The translations under genes were made by a program, and so were the position numbers. Below, piece by piece: positions 18,461 through 27,531 of a DNA stretch of 64,000 nt. The notes below the pieces were generated by a model that saw nothing but the letters and a program-made list of their open reading frames with translations, was not told the DNA's origin and ran no database searches. Origin of the DNA: Actinoallomurus iriomotensis (GTDB lineage Bacteria > Actinomycetota > Actinomycetes > Streptosporangiales > Streptosporangiaceae); assembly GCF_030269445.1 (NCBI RefSeq), contig NZ_BSTJ01000004.1:682001-746000 (forward strand), in the 5' to 3' direction. Numbering within the stretch: the stretch's first letter is position 1; each line of letters starts with the position of its first letter.

Positions 18461-18892
18461 TCAGGGCAGCATCTCCGCCAGGTCCTTGGGCAGCTCGGCC
18501 TTGACGCCCTCCCACTCACCGTCGGTGACGTAGAGCCGCAGCGCCTGGGTCACCGAGCTCACCAGCTTCTCGACTCCGCCTTCGACCTCGTACGGCGGCA
18601 TCTCGCGGCGAATGTGGTCGAGGAACTCCTCGCGGTGCATCTTCATGGGCACCTCGCTCGGATTCCACCCGTCGTAGTAGACGCCCCGCACCAGCAGCGG
18701 CAACTGGGCGGCGAAATGGGCCGTCTCGTCGACGGTCAGGCGGTCGCGCACCGCGTGCAGCACCGCGCGCATGGCGTTGTACGACTGGTTCCGGCGCTCC
18801 TTCGGCCAGCCGCACGACTCTTCGATCTGGCGCAGCATGCGATTCGTCTTGTGCAGCGTGGTGTCGAACGATGAATATCCCGTCTGAGTCAT
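18461..18892 (-). CDS. DUF2267 protein, 143 aa
   Basis: A single-domain DUF2267 protein. [24 protein letters not shown] is the family N-terminus, and [37 protein letters not shown] is the core repeat. The C-terminal repeat ends in [10 protein letters not shown]. Function is unknown; no catalytic motif or membrane segment is visible. It is divergent from dnaK across a 231-base region that must hold both promoters. No CIRCE or HAIR (HspR) element could be found there by eye. Confidence 0.82.
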   Translation of the reverse strand: MTQTGYSSFDTTLHKTNRMLRQIEESCGWPKERRNQSYNAMRAVLHAVRDRLTVDETAHFAAQLPLLVRGVYYDGWNPSEVPMKMHREEFLDHIRREMPPYEVEGGVEKLVSSVTQALRLYVTDGEWEGVKAELPKDLAEMLP

Positions 18893-19123
18893 CCCGATGC
18901 CCCGTTCCTTGGGAGTTCGGCAGCGTCCCCAGACCGCTATAACGGCCCCTCCCCCGAGGTTCCGCGGCGCAAACGAACAGCGAGAAGCCCGGCCGGAAGC
19001 GATCGACGGCCCGGGAACCGTCCGTCGCGGCGACCGGCGCCACCCGGTCTACCAAGGTTGAGGATGCGGCCGGTGCCGACGGCGAGGAGCGTCGTCCGAA
19101 AGGGGACAGTACGGAGGTGGGCC

Positions 19124-21022
19124 ATGCCGAAGGCCGCGGGGATCGATCTGGGCACGACGAACTCGGTGATCGCGGCGATGGTGGAGGGCCATGCGTCGGT
19201 GGTGCCGAACAGCGAGGGGTCGCGGACCACGCCGTCGGTGGTGGCGTTCACGCCCGAGGGTGAGCGGCTGGTGGGGCAGCTGGCGCGGCGTCAGGCGATC
19301 CTGAACCCGAAGGGGACGATCTATTCGGCCAAGCGGTTCATCGGGCGGCGGTTCGACGAGGTGGCCAGTGAGCTGACCGCGGTGACGTTCGACGTCGTCG
19401 CGGGGCCGGACGGCGCGGTGCGGTTCCAGGTGGGGGGCAAGCAGTACGCGCCGGAGGAGATCTCCGCGCTGGTCCTGCGGAAGCTGGCCGATGACGCCGG
19501 CAGGTTCCTGGGCGAGCGGGTGACCGAGGCGGTCATCACGGTCCCGGCGTACTTCAACGACGCCCAGCGGCACGCGACCCGTGACGCGGGGCGGATCGCG
19601 GGGCTGGAGGTGCTGCGGATCATCAACGAGCCGACCGCCGCCGCACTCGCCTACGGGCTGGACAAGAAGGGCAACGAGACGGTCCTGGTGTTCGACCTGG
19701 GCGGCGGGACCTTCGACGTGAGCATCCTCGACGTCGGGGACGGCGTGGTGGAGGTCCGGGCCACGTCCGGTGACGGGCACCTCGGCGGGGACGACTTCGA
19801 CCGGCGGATCGTGGATCACCTGGCGGACGAGTTCAAGCGCGACACCGGGATCGACCTGCGGGACGATCCGCAGGCGTTGCAGCGGCTGTTCGAGGCGGCC
19901 GAGAAGGCGAAGGTGGAGCTGTCCTCGGTGACGCAGACGACGATCAATCTGCCGTTCGTCACCGCGGACGCCTCCGGCCCCAAGCACCTGAACACCACGT
20001 TGATGCGCTCGACGTTCGAGCAGTTGATCGCGGATCTGCTGGCGCGCTGTGAGGGGCCGCTGCGGCAGTCGATGGGCGACGCCAAGATCACGTCCGACGA
20101 CATCGACGAGGTGATCCTGGTCGGCGGGTCGACGCGGATTCCGGCGGTCCAGGCCCTCGTACGGCGGCTGACCGGCGGCCGGGAGCCGAACATGACGGTC
20201 AACCCCGACGAGGTGGTCGCGATCGGCGCGGCGATCCAGGCCGGGGTGCTCAAGGGCGAGGTCGAGGACGTCGTGCTGCTGGACGTCACGCCGCTGTCGC
20301 TGGGCCTGGAGACCCTGGGCGGGGTGATGACCAGGACCATCGACCGCAACACCACGATCCCGGCGCGGCGCAGTGAGACCTTCTCCACCGCGGAGGACGA
20401 CCAGACGGCGGTGGACGTGGTGGTGCTGCAGGGCGAGCGGGAGCGCGCGGCGGACAACCGGACGCTGGGCCGGTTCCGGTTGGAGAACATCCGTCCGGCT
20501 CCGCGCGGCGAGCCGCAGATCGAGGTGACCTTCGACGTGGACGCCAACGGGATCTTGAACGTCTCGGCGCGGGACAAGGACACCGGCGCCCAGCAGGCGA
20601 TCACGATCAGTGAGAGCACCAACCTCGATCCCTCGGAGATCGACCGGATGATCCGGGACGCCGAGGCGCACAGCGACGAGGACGCCCGGATCAAGGAGAC
20701 CATCGACGCCCGCAACACCCTGGACTCGGTCGCCTACCAGGTCGAGCGGCGCCTGGGCGAGCTCGGCGACCGGGTGCCCGAACACGAGCGGGCGCGGGCG
20801 CGGATGCTCATCGACGACGCCCGCCAGGCGATCAAGGAAGAGGCCGCGATCGACCGGCTCCGTTCCCTGACCACCGAACTGCAGCAGATCTACCACGGCC
20901 TGGCCGCCACCGCCGCCGCCGGAGAGCCGGGCGCGCCCGGTGGTCCGGCAGGGCCCGGACAGCCGCCGCCGGCCGGCGGCGGCGAAGACGTGATCGACGC
21001 GGAGTTCACCACCGATGAATGA
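19124..21022 (+). CDS. dnaK: Hsp70 chaperone DnaK (likely second copy)
   Basis: The full-length 632-residue Hsp70 is an ATP-driven foldase. The ATPase domain begins [16 protein letters not shown] and includes [17 protein letters not shown] and [14 protein letters not shown]. It is followed by the linker [18 protein letters not shown] and a substrate domain, with a C-terminal helical lid ending in a Gly/Pro-rich tail and [18 protein letters not shown] precedes the ATG at 19124. It heads a tightly overlapping operon with grpE, a CbpA-type dnaJ and cbpM. HspR is absent, whereas the main actinobacterial dnaK operon normally ends in hspR. This therefore looks like a secondary, differently controlled chaperone operon. 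Confidence 0.95.
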   Translation: MPKAAGIDLGTTNSVIAAMVEGHASVVPNSEGSRTTPSVVAFTPEGERLVGQLARRQAILNPKGTIYSAKRFIGRRFDEVASELTAVTFDVVAGPDGAVRFQVGGKQYAPEEISALVLRKLADDAGRFLGERVTEAVITVPAYFNDAQRHATRDAGRIAGLEVLRIINEPTAAALAYGLDKKGNETVLVFDLGGGTFDVSILDVGDGVVEVRATSGDGHLGGDDFDRRIVDHLADEFKRDTGIDLRDDPQALQRLFEAAEKAKVELSSVTQTTINLPFVTADASGPKHLNTTLMRSTFEQLIADLLARCEGPLRQSMGDAKITSDDIDEVILVGGSTRIPAVQALVRRLTGGREPNMTVNPDEVVAIGAAIQAGVLKGEVEDVVLLDVTPLSLGLETLGGVMTRTIDRNTTIPARRSETFSTAEDDQTAVDVVVLQGERERAADNRTLGRFRLENIRPAPRGEPQIEVTFDVDANGILNVSARDKDTGAQQAITISESTNLDPSEIDRMIRDAEAHSDEDARIKETIDARNTLDSVAYQVERRLGELGDRVPEHERARARMLIDDARQAIKEEAAIDRLRSLTTELQQIYHGLAATAAAGEPGAPGGPAGPGQPPPAGGGEDVIDAEFTTDE

Positions 21023-21614
21023 GACGGCAGGCGGCGGCACCGGCGAGGCCGGTCCTCCGCCGCGCGAACCGCGCACCTGGCCGCCGGACCCCGCGGTCTC
21101 GCCCGCTGAGGCGCCGGCCGAAGCGGCCGGGCCGACGGAGGACGCCGGAGAGGTCGGGGAGGACATCGCGGCGAAGGTCGCGGAGCTGGAGGACCGGTGG
21201 CGGCGGGCGCTGGCCGACCTGGACAACTACCGCAAACGCACCGTCCGGGCCCTGGACGAGGAACGCGACGCCGAGCGCGCCCGTACCGCCGCGCGATGGC
21301 TGCCGGTCCTGGACAACCTCGAACGCGCCGTCGAACACGCCGACGCCGAACCCGGTGCCGTCGTCCAGGGCGTCCGCGCGGTCCTCGACCAGGCCCGTGA
21401 CGTGATCGCCCGCCTCGGCTACCCGCGCCAGGACGACGTCGGCGTGCCGTTCGACCCGTTCCGGCACGAGGCGGTGAGCACGCTGGCCGGCACCGGCGCG
21501 CCCGAGGGGACGGTCGTCGCGGTGACGTTGCCCGGCTACGGCGAGGGGCCGCGGCAGCTGCGGCCGGCGCAGGTGGTGGTCGCCAGGGAGCAGTCCGATG
21601 GCGCCGCCCCGTGA
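21015..21614 (+). CDS. grpE: Nucleotide exchange factor GrpE
   Basis: The 199-residue DnaK co-chaperone drives ADP release. An acidic, Pro/Ala-rich N-terminus of about 45 residues precedes the dimerising helix ([30 protein letters not shown]), with the conserved LDNYRKR. It ends in the beta domain ([15 protein letters not shown], then [23 protein letters not shown]). The gene overlaps the dnaK end by 8 bases, so translation is coupled. The expected C-terminal GY-R-LRPA-V-V signature is intact, so it should be functional. Confidence 0.93.
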   Translation: MNETAGGGTGEAGPPPREPRTWPPDPAVSPAEAPAEAAGPTEDAGEVGEDIAAKVAELEDRWRRALADLDNYRKRTVRALDEERDAERARTAARWLPVLDNLERAVEHADAEPGAVVQGVRAVLDQARDVIARLGYPRQDDVGVPFDPFRHEAVSTLAGTGAPEGTVVAVTLPGYGEGPRQLRPAQVVVAREQSDGAAP

Positions 21615-22527
21615 CTTCTACGCCGGCCTCGGGGGGCCGCGCACCGCGAGCCAGGACGAGATCCAGCGCGCCTACCGAAGGCTCGCTCGCCGGTACCACC
21701 CCGACGTCAACAAGTCTCCCGAGGCCGAGGAGCGGTTCAAGGACGCCTCCGAGGCGTACTCGGTGCTGTCCGATCCCGAGCAGCGCAGACGCTACGACGC
21801 GTTCGGCCCCGACTTCCGGCGGGTCCCCGAGGACGTCGATCCCGAGACGCGGGCGCGCGCCCGTACCGGAGCCGGCCGGGCCCGTGCCGGGGCGGGAGCC
21901 GCCGGAGGGTTCGGCGGGATCGACTTCGAGGACCTGTTCGGGGACGTCTTCGCCGGCCGCGGCGCGGGCGCACGGCGGACGCCGTACGGCGGCGGTTGGG
22001 GGCCGATGCCGGGCGCGGACCAGGAGGCCCAGGTCGAGCCCGCCGAGGCCTACCGGGGCACGCGCCGGCAACTGACGATCTCCAGGCCCGAGGGCACGCG
22101 GACCGTGGAGGTGAACATCCCCGCCGGGGTCACCGACGGGCAGCGGATCCACCTGGCCGGGCAGGGCGGCCACGGGACGGACGGCGGGCCGTCCGGCGAC
22201 CTGTACCCGGTGGTCTCCATCCGGCCCGACGAGCGGTACCGCGTCGAGAGCCGCGACATCTTCCTGCGGCTGCGGGAGGCGACTCTGGGCACGACCGTGC
22301 CGCTGGAGACCCCCGGTGGCGAGGCCAAGGTGAAGGTCCCGGCCGGCAGCTCGTCGGGGCGGCGGTCGCGGCTGCGCGGCCGCGGCCTGCCGAACCCGCG
22401 CGGCGCGCCCGGCGACCTGTTCGCCGAGATCCAGACCGTGGTGCCCCCGCACCTGACCGACGAGGAGCGGCGGCTGTTCGAACGGCTCGCCGCGGTCTCC
22501 ACCTTCGATCCCCGGGAGCGGCGATGA
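21598..22527 (+). CDS. DnaJ C-domain co-chaperone (CbpA type)
   Basis: The 309-residue J-protein has an N-terminal J domain ([33 protein letters not shown]) with the HPD motif that stimulates DnaK ATPase. A Gly-rich region (GAGAAGGFGGIDFEDLFGDVF) follows, then the two-lobed substrate-binding domain (TVEVNIPAGVTDGQRIHLAGQGG, GDLYPVVSIRPDERY). The CxxCxGxG zinc-finger repeats of classical DnaJ are absent, which makes it CbpA-like. It overlaps grpE by 17 bases and cbpM by 4. One oddity is AGLGG, where AGLGV is usual, next to the J-domain start. Confidence 0.92.
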   Translation: MAPPRDFYAGLGGPRTASQDEIQRAYRRLARRYHPDVNKSPEAEERFKDASEAYSVLSDPEQRRRYDAFGPDFRRVPEDVDPETRARARTGAGRARAGAGAAGGFGGIDFEDLFGDVFAGRGAGARRTPYGGGWGPMPGADQEAQVEPAEAYRGTRRQLTISRPEGTRTVEVNIPAGVTDGQRIHLAGQGGHGTDGGPSGDLYPVVSIRPDERYRVESRDIFLRLREATLGTTVPLETPGGEAKVKVPAGSSSGRRSRLRGRGLPNPRGAPGDLFAEIQTVVPPHLTDEERRLFERLAAVSTFDPRERR

Positions 22528-22844
22528 CCTACGCACTGATGCGGCCACTGCGCCTGGACCTGGACTCCTTCGCCCGGCTGTGCGGCGCCCATCCCGACCT
22601 GATCCGCCGGCTCGTCGCCCTGGAGCTGGTCGAGGCCGAACGGGACGCCCGCGGGGACCTGTGGTTCATGCCCGCCCAGATCGCCGAGGTCGGCCGGATC
22701 CGCCGGCTGCGGTCCGCCTTCCCCCTCAACTACGCCTCTCTCGGCCTGGTGTGTGAGCTGCTCGACCGCATCGCCACGCTGGAGTCGGCCATGCAGCATC
22801 GTCCGAGACGTCTGGGGGACCGAACATGGACATCGACAAGCTGA
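22524..22844 (+). CDS. cbpM: Chaperone modulator CbpM
   Basis: The 106-residue MerR-like adaptor binds the J domain of CbpA and tunes its activity. The core reads LDLDSFARLCGAHPDLIRRLVALELVEAERDARGDLWFMPAQIAEVGRIRRLR, followed by LNYASLGLVCELLDRIATLES, the typical helical dimerisation segment. ATGA overlaps the cbpA stop. The last 20 codons run into the ATG region of the clpB remnant (22826), so the operon continues or once continued. Confidence 0.88.
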   Translation: MTYALMRPLRLDLDSFARLCGAHPDLIRRLVALELVEAERDARGDLWFMPAQIAEVGRIRRLRSAFPLNYASLGLVCELLDRIATLESAMQHRPRRLGDRTWTSTS

Positions 22845-23043
22845 CCGAGAAGTCACGGCAGGCCCTGAAGTCCGCCCAGCCCCACGCGGTCGAGAAGGAA
22901 CACAGCGGGTCACCTCCGCCACACCCGAGGCGGCGTACGAGGCGCTGGAGAAGTACGGCCGGGACCTGGTCACCGAGGCGCGCGAGCTTGTCATATCGCG
23001 TCGCGACGGCCCGGTTGCGTTGAAACAGGCCCTAGCGGGGTGA
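22826..23043 (+). pseudogene. clpB disaggregase remnant with internal deletion
   Basis: The ATG at 22826 begins MDIDKLTEKSRQALKSAQ, the canonical ClpB N-terminus. After about 25 codons it shifts into RVTSATPEAAYEALEKYGRDLVTEAR, which in an intact ClpB lies just before the first AAA+ ATPase domain, roughly 130 residues later. Both ATPase domains, the middle domain and the C-terminus are missing. The tail LVISRRDGPVALKQALAG is unrelated and runs to a stop at 23043. The intact gene would have completed a dnaK-grpE-cbpA-cbpM-clpB operon. A deletion has removed nearly all of about 2.6 kb and left the two outer pieces joined out of frame. Confidence 0.8.
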
Positions 23044-23049
23044 CGATTG

Positions 23050-23934
23050 TCAGCGCTGAAGTGCGGTCGAGCCGGTCCAACTGGCCAGAAGATCGAGTGC
23101 CTGGCGTTCGGGTGAGTCGGGCGCGGGCGAGTAGATGGTGATACAGAGCCCGGGGTCAGCGGGCAGATCGAGGGCTTCGTAGGGCAGGGCCAGGTCCCCG
23201 ACGAGCGGGTGGTGGAGTCGCTTCACGCCGGAGCGGGGGAACTTCACGTCGTGCCTCGCCCAACGCCGGGCGAACTCGTCGCTCTTCGTGGAGAGCTCGC
23301 CGATCAGGTCCGTCAGGCCCTTGTCTCGCGGCGAGCGGCCGGTCTCGGTGCGCAGGAAGGCGACCGAGTCGCTGGCCGCCTTCTCCCACTCGGACCAGAA
23401 ATCGGCGGAACCAGGATCGAGGAACAGGAACCGCGCGGTGTTGACCGGACCACGCTGCGCGAACAACGGGGAATCGTAGACCGGGGCATACAGAGCCCGG
23501 CCGAGAGAGTTGGCGGCGAGGATGTCGAACCGTTCGTTGCGGATGTAGGCCGGCAGGCCGGTCATCGCGTCGAGCATCCGCAGAATCACCGGTCGGATCC
23601 GCCCAGACGCAGCGGGTGGTCGGCGCTCGGACGCCGTGGCCGCGCGGGCCAGGTCGTAAAGGTAGGCCCGCTCGGCATCGTCGAGCCGAAGTGCGTGGGA
23701 CAAGGAGTCCAGCACCGAGTCCGAGGCGCCGCTCAAGTTCCCGCGCTCGAGGCGGATGTAGTAGTCGATGCTCATCCCGGCCAGCAGTGCCACCTCCTCC
23801 CGGCGCAACCCGGTCACACGTCGATTGCCACCGAAGACGGGCAGCCCTGCCTGCTGCGGCGTGATGCGGGCGCGACGAGTACTGAGGAACTCCCGCACCT
23901 CGCCGGCCCGCTCATGCCTCTCGCTGTCGGTCAC
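23050..23934 (-). CDS. XRE-family regulator with MmyB-like ligand domain
   Basis: A 294-residue DNA-binding protein. The N-terminal helix-turn-helix (RRVTGLRREEVALLAGMSIDYYIRLERGNLSGASDSVL) is followed by a C-terminal PAS-like MmyB domain (MTGLPAYIRNERFDILAANSLGRALYAPVYDS, then ARFLFLDPGSADFWSEW). The C-terminus has KRLHHPLVGDLALPYEALDLP. In actinobacteria these commonly control an adjacent short-chain dehydrogenase or aldo-keto reductase. Here a short-chain dehydrogenase and an aldo-keto reductase remnant both lie just upstream in the divergent orientation. The start is GTG at 23934. Confidence 0.88.
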   Translation of the reverse strand: MTDSERHERAGEVREFLSTRRARITPQQAGLPVFGGNRRVTGLRREEVALLAGMSIDYYIRLERGNLSGASDSVLDSLSHALRLDDAERAYLYDLARAATASERRPPAASGRIRPVILRMLDAMTGLPAYIRNERFDILAANSLGRALYAPVYDSPLFAQRGPVNTARFLFLDPGSADFWSEWEKAASDSVAFLRTETGRSPRDKGLTDLIGELSTKSDEFARRWARHDVKFPRSGVKRLHHPLVGDLALPYEALDLPADPGLCITIYSPAPDSPERQALDLLASWTGSTALQR

Positions 23935-24050
23935 ATCACCACCGTAGGTCGTGCGGCGGTGTGCCGGGAGGTACTGCCGTTACCCGGAAGAGCAGGAACT
24001 CCCACCCACGCACGAATACGGGTTTCGTGGGAGGGACCCGGCAAGGCGGA

Positions 24051-24134
24051 GAGACCCTGCACGGCTTCGAGAAGTCAGCCGGCAAGCTCGGCGTCGAACA
24101 CATCGACCTGCTGGTCCTCCGCCAAGCCCTCCCG
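24051..24134 (+). pseudogene. Aldo/keto reductase fragment
   Basis: An in-frame stretch reads ETLHGFEKSAGKLGVEHIDLLVL, then RQALP. It resembles the central aldo/keto reductase segment (catalytic-barrel helix then DL-Y-I-H-P strand). No upstream or downstream AKR sequence can be joined to it. It lies between the XRE gene and the short-chain dehydrogenase and looks like the residue of a deleted reductase gene. Confidence 0.55.
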
Positions 24135-24154
24135 TACACCTGGAAGGACCGCAA

Positions 24155-24949
24155 GTGGTGGACAACCAATTCACAACGCATGCAGAACTTTTCGATCTGA
24201 GTGGAAAGCGCGCGCTCGTCACCGGTGGCACCAGAGGCATCGGAATGATGATCGCGCGTGGCCTTCTCCAGGCGGGCGGCCGCGTGGTCATCAGCTCACG
24301 CAACGCGGAGGCGTGCGCTCAGGCGCAGGAGCAGCTGTCCGAATTCGGTGAGGTGCGGGCCATCCCCGCCGACCTGTCCCGCCACGACGAGTGCCGGCGA
24401 CTGTCCGACCTCGTCACCGCCGACTCCGAGCGTCTCGACATCCTCGTCAACAACGCGGGCGCCATGTGGGACGAGCCGCTGGCGACGTTCCCGGACGCGG
24501 CCTGGGACACGGTCGTCGACCTCAACCTGAAGTCGCCGTTCTGGCTGGTCCAGGCGTTGCTGCCCGCACTTCGCAGGGCGGGCACCGCCGACGACCCCGC
24601 GCGGGTCATCAACATCGGCAGCATCGCCGCCATCCACATCCCCCAGCGGCCCAACTACTCGTACTCCAGCAGCAAGGCCGCACTGCATCAACTCACCAGA
24701 GTGCTCGCCAAGGAACTAGGACCGCAGCACGTCACCGTGAACGCCGTGGCGCCGGGACCGTTCCCGTCGACGATGATGGCCGCGACGCTCGATGAGTTCG
24801 GCGAGGCGATCGCGGCGTCGGCCCCACTACGCCGGATCGGCCGCGACGACGACATGGCGGGTGTCGCCGTGTTCCTCGCCAGCCGGGCAGGCGCATACCT
24901 AACGGGCGCCGTGATCCCCGTCGACGGCGGCATCGCCACAACCGCGTAG
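24155..24949 (+). CDS. Short-chain dehydrogenase/reductase
   Basis: The 264-residue classical SDR has a TGGTRGIG cofactor motif near residue 20, DILVNNAG near 90, the catalytic Ser in INIGSIAA, and Tyr/Lys in YSYSSSKAA. The C-terminal signature is YLTGAVIPVDGG. The Arg after the second Gly of the cofactor motif and an Arg at the end of beta2 (SSRNAEA) suggest NADPH preference. The substrate is unknown. GTG codons at 24155 and 24158 are both possible starts, with AAGGA nearby. Regulation by the divergent XRE protein is likely. Confidence 0.87.
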   Translation: MVDNQFTTHAELFDLSGKRALVTGGTRGIGMMIARGLLQAGGRVVISSRNAEACAQAQEQLSEFGEVRAIPADLSRHDECRRLSDLVTADSERLDILVNNAGAMWDEPLATFPDAAWDTVVDLNLKSPFWLVQALLPALRRAGTADDPARVINIGSIAAIHIPQRPNYSYSSSKAALHQLTRVLAKELGPQHVTVNAVAPGPFPSTMMAATLDEFGEAIAASAPLRRIGRDDDMAGVAVFLASRAGAYLTGAVIPVDGGIATTA

Positions 24950-24968
24950 ACCGCCTAAGCGGCCTTAC

Positions 24969-25150
24969 CTATTCGACGGACTGGTAGGCGTCGTGCTCGG
25001 CGTAGTAAATGATCGCCCGCGTCGCCTCCTCGGCCGTCGGCCGAAATACGCGTCCCACCGAGCGAGGTCGGGACGAAGGCCGTCGCTGATTCGCCCAGCC
25101 GTCAATTTAGGGTGGCTGTCACCGACTCTCCTGGGCGAATCGCCCATCGA
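24969..25150 (-). pseudogene. Short decayed ORF of unknown family
   Basis: On the minus strand a protein-like segment (KLTAGRISDGLRPDLARWDAYF) shifts frame and continues as RPTAEEATRAIIYYAEHDAY before a stop near 24970. It looks like a small helical gene broken by one frameshift. No family can be named. The rest of the 24950-25236 gap holds the start region of the next gene. Confidence 0.25.
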
Positions 25151-25236
25151 GAGACAGTAGCCCTGTGAGCTGGCCGTTTGTGTTCGAGTAAGCGGTTGTC
25201 AGGTCCGCGTGCGTCCGGGCCGGAGAGGAAGCCACC

Positions 25237-26862
25237 GTGACGGAGACATCGGTCGCCCGCCGGGTGCTCGAGGCGTTCGAGCGGGCGGGCGTACGGCATG
25301 CGTTCGGGCTGCCCGGGGTGCACAACCTCGCGTTCTGGCGTGACGCCGGGCCGGGCACGCCCGAGATCGTCGGCGTGCGGCACGAGCAGACCGCGGTCTA
25401 CGCGGCCGACGGGCTGGCGCGGGCGACCGGGGGGCTCGGCCTCGCCCTGACGACGACGGGCCCCGGCGCGGCGAACGCCGCCGGTGCCTTCGGCGAGGCG
25501 GCGGCGGCCGGCTCGCCGGTCGTCCTGGTGGCCAGCGAGGTGTCCACGGCGCTGCGCCGGCCCGGGACCGTACGCGGCCTCCTGCACGAGTCGCGTGACC
25601 AGGCCGGCATCTTCGCGCCGCTCGCCAAGGCCGTCTACCGGCCGCGGACCGCGGACGAGGCCGGCGCGGCGGTCGCGGACGCGATCCGGACCGCACTGTC
25701 GTGGCCCCGCGGCCCCGTCTACGTCGACATCCCGACCGACGTGCTCGATCGGCCTCTCGGGCCGATCGAGGTTCCCGCGCCCGCCCGCCTGTCTCCCGCC
25801 CCGCCGCAGGTGGAGCGCCTGGCGGCACTGCTCGGCGACGACGGCGACGGCACCGTGATCTGGGCCGGCGGAGGCGTCGTGCAGTCGGGCGCCGAGGCGG
25901 AGCTGCTCGCCCTGGCCGAGCGCCTGGACGCGCCGGTCGTGACGACCTACGCGGCGCGCGGCGTGCTCCCGGCCGGCCATCCCCTTCTCGTCGGCCTGCC
26001 GCCGCACGAGCCGGAGGTGGCCGAGCTGATCGGCACGGCCGGGCTGCTGCTCGCGCTGGGCACCGACTTCGACGGCATGATGACCAGGAACTGGCGGATG
26101 CCCCTCCCCGGCCGGCTGGCCGCCGTGAACTGCGCCGAGGAGTACCTCGCCAAGAACCTCACCCCGGACGTCGCCGTGCTGGGCGACGTCCGCACCGTGC
26201 TGACCGAGCTGCTCGGCGTCCTGAAGCCCCGGCGGCGGGAGACGGCCCCACGGCCGGCGGCGCTGCGCGAGGCGGTCCGCGGACGACTGGCCGCCGACCC
26301 GCGCACCGCCGAGGCGATGCGGTTCCTCGCGAGCGTGGAGTCCGCGGTCGGCGACGAGACAGTGATCGTCTGCGACATGGCCATCCCCGGCTACTGGTAC
26401 GGCGGCTACGGACGGGTCGCGGGCGGACGCCTGCTGCAGTACCCGGTCGGCTGGGGCACGCTCGGCTACGCCCTGCCCGCGTCGATCGGACCCGCCACGG
26501 ACGGGCGGCCGGCACTCGTCATCGCGGGCGACGGCGGCCTGATGTTCGCCCTGGGAGAGTTCATGACGCTGGCCGAGCGCCGCCTGCCGGTCACCGTCCT
26601 GGTCCTCGACGACGGCGGGTACGGCATGTTGCGCTATGACCAGGAGGTCGCCGGCGACCAGATCCGCGGCACCGACCTGCGCAACCCGGACTGGGAACGT
26701 CTGGGTGAGGCGTTCGGCGTCCCGCCGGCCGTCGTCGACGGGGTCGGCGAGGCACTGGCCCGCGCGCTCACCGAGGCGCTCGCCGATCCGGGGCCGCGGC
26801 TCGTCGTCGCGCGGGCGGCGCTCACACCCCCGAAGACGACGTCGCCGCGATGGTTCGAATGA
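25237..26862 (+). CDS. Thiamine diphosphate-dependent enzyme (acetolactate synthase-like)
   Basis: The 541-residue three-domain ThDP enzyme has an N-terminal PYR domain (AFGLPGVHNLAFW, then GVRHEQTAVYAADGLARATGG) with the catalytic Glu in HEQTA. A central Rossmann-like domain follows. The C-terminal PP domain has the metal-binding VIAGDGGLMFALGEFMTLAERRLPVTVLVLDDGGYGML. Family members carboligate or decarboxylate 2-oxoacids; benzoylformate decarboxylase and acetolactate synthase are relatives. No FAD-binding motif or regulatory subunit is seen, so a catabolic decarboxylase role is possible. The GTG at 25237 follows GGAGAGGAAG. The reaction is undetermined. Confidence 0.82.
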   Translation: MTETSVARRVLEAFERAGVRHAFGLPGVHNLAFWRDAGPGTPEIVGVRHEQTAVYAADGLARATGGLGLALTTTGPGAANAAGAFGEAAAAGSPVVLVASEVSTALRRPGTVRGLLHESRDQAGIFAPLAKAVYRPRTADEAGAAVADAIRTALSWPRGPVYVDIPTDVLDRPLGPIEVPAPARLSPAPPQVERLAALLGDDGDGTVIWAGGGVVQSGAEAELLALAERLDAPVVTTYAARGVLPAGHPLLVGLPPHEPEVAELIGTAGLLLALGTDFDGMMTRNWRMPLPGRLAAVNCAEEYLAKNLTPDVAVLGDVRTVLTELLGVLKPRRRETAPRPAALREAVRGRLAADPRTAEAMRFLASVESAVGDETVIVCDMAIPGYWYGGYGRVAGGRLLQYPVGWGTLGYALPASIGPATDGRPALVIAGDGGLMFALGEFMTLAERRLPVTVLVLDDGGYGMLRYDQEVAGDQIRGTDLRNPDWERLGEAFGVPPAVVDGVGEALARALTEALADPGPRLVVARAALTPPKTTSPRWFE

Positions 26863-26870
26863 ACGGCCGC

Positions 26871-27455
26871 TCAGGACCCGCCCGGCCAGGTCATCAGGTT
26901 CTGGAAGAGCTCCGCCTGCTCGATCGCGTCGTCGAGGGCGTTGTGCGTGTGCGGGCGCCGGGACAGCAGCTCGGGCGGCATCTGCCTCTTCGTCGCACGC
27001 GCGACGGGGACACCGGCCTTCACCGCGTACAGCGTCTTGACGTCCAGATGGCGGGAGTGGCCGAACGGCGAGCCCGAGCGGGCGAACCGCACGAAGTACC
27101 AGTAGAGCCACATCCAGTCATAGGCGAGCGGGTAGGCGACCAGGACCGGCGTCGCGCCCGCGGCGGTCTCGCTCACCCACGCGGACGCGGCGTTCATCGC
27201 CTCGGCCGGGTCGAGGCCGTCACGGGCGAGCCGGTCCCGGTCCAGCCCGCTGACCGCCAGCGCCTCCGGGTCGAAGCCGTCGCTGATCGGCCTCAGCTCC
27301 GCGTAGAACGTCCGCTCGGCGGGATCGCTCGCGGTGAACCCGGCTCCGTCGAAGGCCCCACACGCCGCCATCCCGAAGCTGAGCATGGAGTACGGCCCCG
27401 GAATCGGCCCGTCGGCCTCGACGTCCACAGAGACGTACACCTCACGCTTGGCCAC
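26871..27455 (-). CDS. 3'-5' exonuclease of DEDDh-like fold
   Basis: The 194-residue protein is RNase T/DEDD-like. VYVSVDVEADGPIPGPYSMLSFGM carries Asp and Glu of motif ExoI, and LVAYPLAYDWMWLYWYF gives the ExoII Asp. HTHNALDDAIEQAELFQNL supplies the ExoIII His and Asp. It resembles mycobacterial Rv2179c-type exoribonucleases, which trim 3' RNA ends. I place the start at GTG 27455, since GGAGGG lies 8 bases upstream; a GTG six codons earlier is also in frame. It is convergent with the ThDP gene, 8 bases apart. Confidence 0.83.
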   Translation of the reverse strand: MAKREVYVSVDVEADGPIPGPYSMLSFGMAACGAFDGAGFTASDPAERTFYAELRPISDGFDPEALAVSGLDRDRLARDGLDPAEAMNAASAWVSETAAGATPVLVAYPLAYDWMWLYWYFVRFARSGSPFGHSRHLDVKTLYAVKAGVPVARATKRQMPPELLSRRPHTHNALDDAIEQAELFQNLMTWPGGS

Positions 27456-27531
27456 CAGCGTCCCTCCGATCACCGTGCCGAGCCGTCATCCTCTCGGGTG
27501 CTCATGCCGGGCCGCCAGTCATCTCGCCGAG

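Noticed and set aside
18893-19123. CIRCE or HspR (HAIR) operator before dnaK
   Set aside because: I looked for TTAGCACTC-N9-GAGTGCTAA and CTTGAGT-N7-ACTCAAG. Neither is present; only a weak TTGAGG lies near 19058.
19049-21226. Long minus-strand frame opposite dnaK
   Set aside because: It is an antisense shadow of the conserved dnaK gene, rich in Arg, Asp and His, with no domain.
25102-27111. Long minus-strand frame opposite the ThDP enzyme
   Set aside because: It is antisense to a well-supported ThDP enzyme gene and gives a low-complexity product.
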